This document shows, one piece after another, positions 7,636 through 10,374 of a DNA stretch of 10,374 nt; the first letter of the stretch is position 1, and each line of letters begins with the position of its first letter. The position numbers were made by a program, and so were the translations under genes. The DNA is from Phoronis ovalis (lineage: Eukaryota > Phoronida > Phoronidae): the NCBI GenBank assembly GCA_028565635.1, contig JAOXYB010064478.1:1-10374 (forward strand), read 5' to 3'. Under the pieces are notes generated by a model, which was given only the letters and a program-made list of their open reading frames with translations, had not been told where the DNA came from and made no database searches.

Positions 7636-7735
7636 CTAAACAAATGGGCTCTGGCGCCGCTGTACTACTAAAGGTGCAGTCATGAATGCACGAGGCGTTT
7701 GCGGGACAGTTCAGGTCACTGCATGAACGACTCGA
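7636..7735 (-). CDS. EGF-like / cysteine-rich exon upstream of CTHRC1 unit 1
   Basis: An open 33-codon exon bounded by a strong acceptor (TTGTTTTACAG) and a donor GTGACA. It enters in phase 0 and leaves in phase 1, which matches the 2-nt entry of X1. It contains five cysteines with the EGF-like opening CSDLNCPANASC (C-x4-C-x5-C). A sixth cysteine is supplied by the start of X1 (EESC). The later spacing (C-x3-C-x11-C-x7-C) departs from a textbook EGF module, so 'EGF-like' is a pattern call; another small disulfide-rich module is possible. In the predicted secreted protein it would lie between the leader and the globular CTHRC1 domain. No equivalent exon is visible before X2 or X3. Confidence 0.6.
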
Positions 7736-7792
7736 CTGTAAAACAAGACAATTCATTAGTTGCACTTAATATAATATCAATATCCGCTTTAC

Positions 7793-7886
7793 TCATTAAA
7801 ACAATGAAATATTCAACTGAGCATCAGGACGAATTCCCTCGGGTGACATCACACAGTAGAAAAAGGTGAAGCCATGACAGTTCCAT
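7793..7886 (-). CDS. Possible signal-peptide first exon (unproven)
   Basis: An ATG at 7886 in good initiation context (A at -3, G at +4) opens a short frame reading MELSWLHLFLLCDVTRG, which looks like a cleaved secretory leader: hydrophobic WLHLFLLC core, then polar residues. It lies about 150 nt upstream of the EGF-like exon on the same strand, where a signal exon would be expected for a secreted protein. Against it: the frame meets TGA at codon 21. The best donor seen (GTAAAG at 7792-7787) leaves phase 1 while the EGF exon enters in phase 0. The intervening intron would be only 57 nt. So either this exon is itself damaged, or the real first exon lies elsewhere upstream, or the match is chance. 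A TATATATA run at 8135-8142, about 250 nt upstream, is noted but is not good evidence of a promoter. Confidence 0.25.
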
Positions 7887-8180
7887 ATTGTTTAAATGAC
7901 ACCCTAAGCAAGAATATTTCCAAAATTTTAGTTCCCTGTTTTAACAAGAAAACAAGTTCCTACGAGATCGTGAAAAAAAAACTCTTTTAAATTTTCAAGA
8001 AAACCAGGGAAGTAAATAGAACTGGTAATAAGTCAGCATTATTAAGTATACCAATTATAATTGTATAATGAAATGCTGAGAAGTTATAAATAAATAATAC
8101 TGATCTATTAAACGGCAGAGATTTCTTTGTGTTGTATATATAGCAGTACAATTATGTGAGGACGAAATTATTTAAATGTA
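7887..8180. other. AT-rich upstream flank of the CTHRC1-like locus
   Basis: Would hold the 5' UTR and promoter if transcription begins just upstream of 7886. A TATATATA run at 8135-8142 is the only promoter-like element and is weak evidence. No further exon is recognised. Confidence 0.3.
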
Positions 8181-8184
8181 TTTT

Positions 8185-8425
8185 AAATGTTAATTACACC
8201 CTATTTCAACGACACCCTTAATTTATGTCAGAAGGATCCTTTTTTTAGTTTCGAGGACGGCGATTTTGTTCAAAATAAATGCCGTTTTCCGGACCTTTGC
8301 CGTGAATTTTGGAACGATCTTGCGTACCTTTTCGTTGTTCACCGTTGTTGACTTCACCGGTGAATTCCCCGTATAACCCCCTCAACAATCCCCCCTGGAC
8401 AATTCCTTCATGAACAATCCCCTTC
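8185..8425. repeat. GC-richer repeat-like block with palindrome and repeated motif
   Basis: Composition departs from the flanks. The block contains a perfect 12-bp palindrome TTCACCGGTGAA (8353-8364). It also has two copies of AACAATCCCC (about 8382 and 8413) around a CCTGGACAATTCC segment, and a nearby GTTCACCGTTGTTGACTTCACC repetition. No long ORF. It looks like part of a dispersed repeat or transposon remnant, but neither terminal repeats nor a target-site duplication could be defined. Confidence 0.4.
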
Positions 8426-10374
8426 CTTGAATATATGAAAATTAAAATATACTAACTGTCATCAATCGCTACTTATGTTTATTTACAATTTTAAATAAAC
8501 AATCTGCAATCTACCCATTTGTTCATAATGAAGAGCCGGATGAAGAGGTAATGTATGTCTTCAAGGATTTAATTATGATATTGGTCACGAATTTTCTAGA
8601 CTGACCTCGGTCCCTTTTGGGTAAAACTGCAGGTAATGCTTTTAAACTTATTCATTCATACTTTGTCAAAAATAAAAAAGTGATCATTATCTTTATCCAG
8701 CATCAAATCCTACTATCAAATCTTTACCAAGTATCGTCCGACAGAGAAAAACTGTAACCCCAGTTGACTCATGTTGTGAGTTTGGTGCAAAGGTCAACAG
8801 TAGTACTCCTCATTGCCTTCATTAAAAAGCTTTATACTTAGTGACACGATTTCTGATCATTTGCATGGTATATCAACACTAAAGTATCCATGACGCCGGA
8901 TGAAAACATGATTAAACGTAAATTCGAAACATTAGTGCAGCAAAATTTTAATAACGGCTAAAATTATGCATAATCTAATTTTAATTTCTCTGGATTGGAT
9001 GAGTTTGTTTTTAACCAGCCGGTTGATCGTTGTAATATGTTTGTTCCACTGGGAATTAAAAGTATATTGTTATCAGATTTACAATATGCCTTCGTGGCAT
9101 GGCTAAGTCAAAAAGCAAAAAAAAAACTTTAAAGGCTTTGGTCCGAAAACAAAATTAGAAATTCACAGACATCAGTTAAAGAATCAAGATCAGATAATCA
9201 ATGCTCACACAATAAACTATTATCTTGGCTTGATTAAGGATTGTGGTAGTGACCATCACAATTGTTTCTGTTTCAAACAACCATAAGGCTTTTTTTTATT
9301 CCTTTTGTATCTAAACATTATTAAATTTTTAAAAAATAACTGTTTTGGATTTGCAAGTAAAAGAGATTCCACAACATGATATTCATGATCAGATTAATTT
9401 CAATTCAACGCAGAGGAATATAAATATACAATGAAGCAAATTAATAACTGTATAATTCTTTTTATTTTATTTGTGTTGCGAATCAAATTAGTCGCTGTAT
9501 ATAGGAATGACTTGAAACATGCAAAAAGGACAGTGCAGCATTTTTGTTGTGACATTGTTATTTTATAGCTGGTTAGCAACTATGACAACTGATCAAAAAT
9601 AAACACGGTATCATAAATATGACACAAGGTAATCACTTACGTGTATCTTAATATACTAATTTCAATTAAATACCGTAAAAAGATTGTTTAATTTCTTAAT
9701 CAAGCCAAGATGCAACATTCAATTCTAATTTTATTCCAGTATTAATTACAAAAAAATATTAAATTTGCATGCATTCTCCTGAAACAAATTACTTTTTGCA
9801 ATTGAGCTACTTTGGGTGATAATTTAGTAGACATACTTTCTCCGTTTGTTTTATAGTTTATTTAGGCATTAACATAAATAATATATATAAATGATATCTC
9901 AATGTATTCCAGGTAGTCTCTAGAACGTTTATAAAATTAGTTCTCAAGAGTTATATACATTTAACCATATCTGTGCCGCGACAATTGTGAATTAAGCTTA
10001 TTATACTTTCAAGAACGATATGTTACATAGAATAAATTATTCAAAAAAACTAATGCCGTGAACTAGCTTTAATTCTTAGCTGGTAAATTAAAAAAATGCA
10101 TTGCTAATTTATGTTTCGAAATATATTATCAAAAATGAAAAAAAGTTGGATGACTGTTGCTTTACATTAACTTTTTTAAATAATATATTTTGTGGCAACA
10201 GCAATGAAAACTGAAGCAGAAATGCATTCCAAATCTTAAATATAGAACGCTTTCATAACCAGAATTCAAAGTTTAACGGAGAAACACAGTACGTGCGATA
10301 GACTGACATCAGTCGTTAGAAACATTGATTGGAAGTTTTTTAATAAATGCATTATAGTACTAAAATACATAAAA
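8426..10374. other. AT-rich non-coding flank
   Basis: No exon, RNA gene or collagen Gly-X-Y block is recognised on either strand. It contains the inverted repeat at 9222-9711 and many homopolymer A/T tracts. The true first exon(s) of the CTHRC1-like gene could be hidden here if short. Confidence 0.4.
9222..9711. repeat. Perfect 17-bp inverted repeat flanking 456 bp
   Basis: ATCTTGGCTTGATTAAG at 9222-9238 has its exact reverse complement at 9695-9711. Further out, an AAAATTAGAA block (about 9152-9161) has a matching inverted partner near 9724-9738, with unequal spacing. This suggests a longer, eroded inverted repeat. It could be the ends of a small non-autonomous DNA transposon or a snap-back hairpin. 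No clear target-site duplication or transposase fragment is seen. Confidence 0.6.

Larger units (their letters stand above)
2469..7735 (-). pseudogene. Decayed multi-unit EGF/CTHRC1-domain gene (whole locus)
   Basis: Ten exon-like blocks in order on the minus strand form EGF-X1-A1-B1-X2-A2-B2-X3-A3-B3. Seen in the sequence: equivalent exons in the three units start and stop at the same domain positions and in the same phases, and every exon-intron junction except the one after B1 is phase-compatible. A1 and A3 are both exactly 190 nt. Known of the family: CTHRC1 is a secreted extracellular-matrix glycoprotein linked to Wnt and collagen biology. Its C-terminal globular domain carries the motifs WYFTFNGAEC, VEGLCEG, STGW and SRIIIEE, and cognates of these appear here. 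Inference: two rounds of internal tandem duplication, then loss of function in units 2 and 3. The disablements are frame changes in A2, TGA in B2, TAG in A3 and TAA plus a deletion in B3. I see no collagen Gly-X-Y exon. Unit 1 alone might still be functional, so 'pseudogene' applies with certainty only to the downstream two thirds. Confidence 0.72.

Noticed and set aside
9094-9153. Plus-strand ATG frame MAKSKSKKKTLKALVRKQN
   Set aside because: Its opening recalls a ribosomal protein L29 start, but it stops after 19 codons, the lysines come from an A tract, and no continuation exon is visible.
1-10374. CRISPR array, bacterial operon, rRNA or tRNA genes, viral or retroelement ORFs
   Set aside because: No regularly spaced direct repeats of CRISPR type, no long ORFs, and no recognisable tRNA fold, reverse transcriptase or transposase motif.

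Overview
The window is AT-rich animal nuclear DNA. It has no long ORFs, but short open blocks on the minus strand are bounded by canonical intron signals (acceptor ...AG, donor GTAAGT/GTACGT). There are no bacterial operons, Shine-Dalgarno sites or rRNA/tRNA genes. A bivalve mollusc or another marine invertebrate is my best guess, from base composition and the type of protein. That assignment is inference only.

The main content is one locus on the minus strand, about 7735 down to 2469. Ten exon-like blocks encode an EGF-like cysteine-rich segment followed by three tandem copies of a domain I recognise as the C-terminal globular domain of CTHRC1 (collagen triple helix repeat-containing protein 1). 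Each copy is split into the same three exons with the same phases. X is about 100 nt, entering in phase 1 and leaving in phase 0. A is 190 nt in two copies and enters in phase 0, leaving in phase 1. B is about 160 nt, enters in phase 1 and carries the C-terminus. Unit 1 is X1 7255-7361, A1 6886-7075, B1 6366-6523. Unit 2 is X2 6113-6207, A2 5366-5587, B2 4448-4609. Unit 3 is X3 3843-3943, A3 3142-3331, B3 2469-2602. The EGF-like exon (7636-7735) joins X1 in phase.

Unit 1 is fully open through four exons (about 184 residues), ending in a TAA that lies only 5 nt before another good splice donor. Units 2 and 3 have kept splice sites and domain signatures but are broken. A2 has two frame changes. 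B2 has TGA exactly on the family's conserved Trp. A3 has one TAG. B3 has an extra in-frame TAA and a short deletion. Units 2 and 3 show no EGF or signal exon of their own, and B1 and X2 are separated by only 153 bp. The simplest reading is therefore internal duplication within one multi-domain secreted-protein gene that is now a pseudogene, or one live single-domain gene trailing two dead repeats.

The flanks (1-2200 and 7900-10374) hold no gene I can support. They contain a 32-bp-period minisatellite (about 1233-1406) with an attached GC-rich block, a GC-richer repeat-like block (about 8185-8425), and a perfect 17-bp inverted repeat about 456 bp apart (9222-9238 and 9695-9711).
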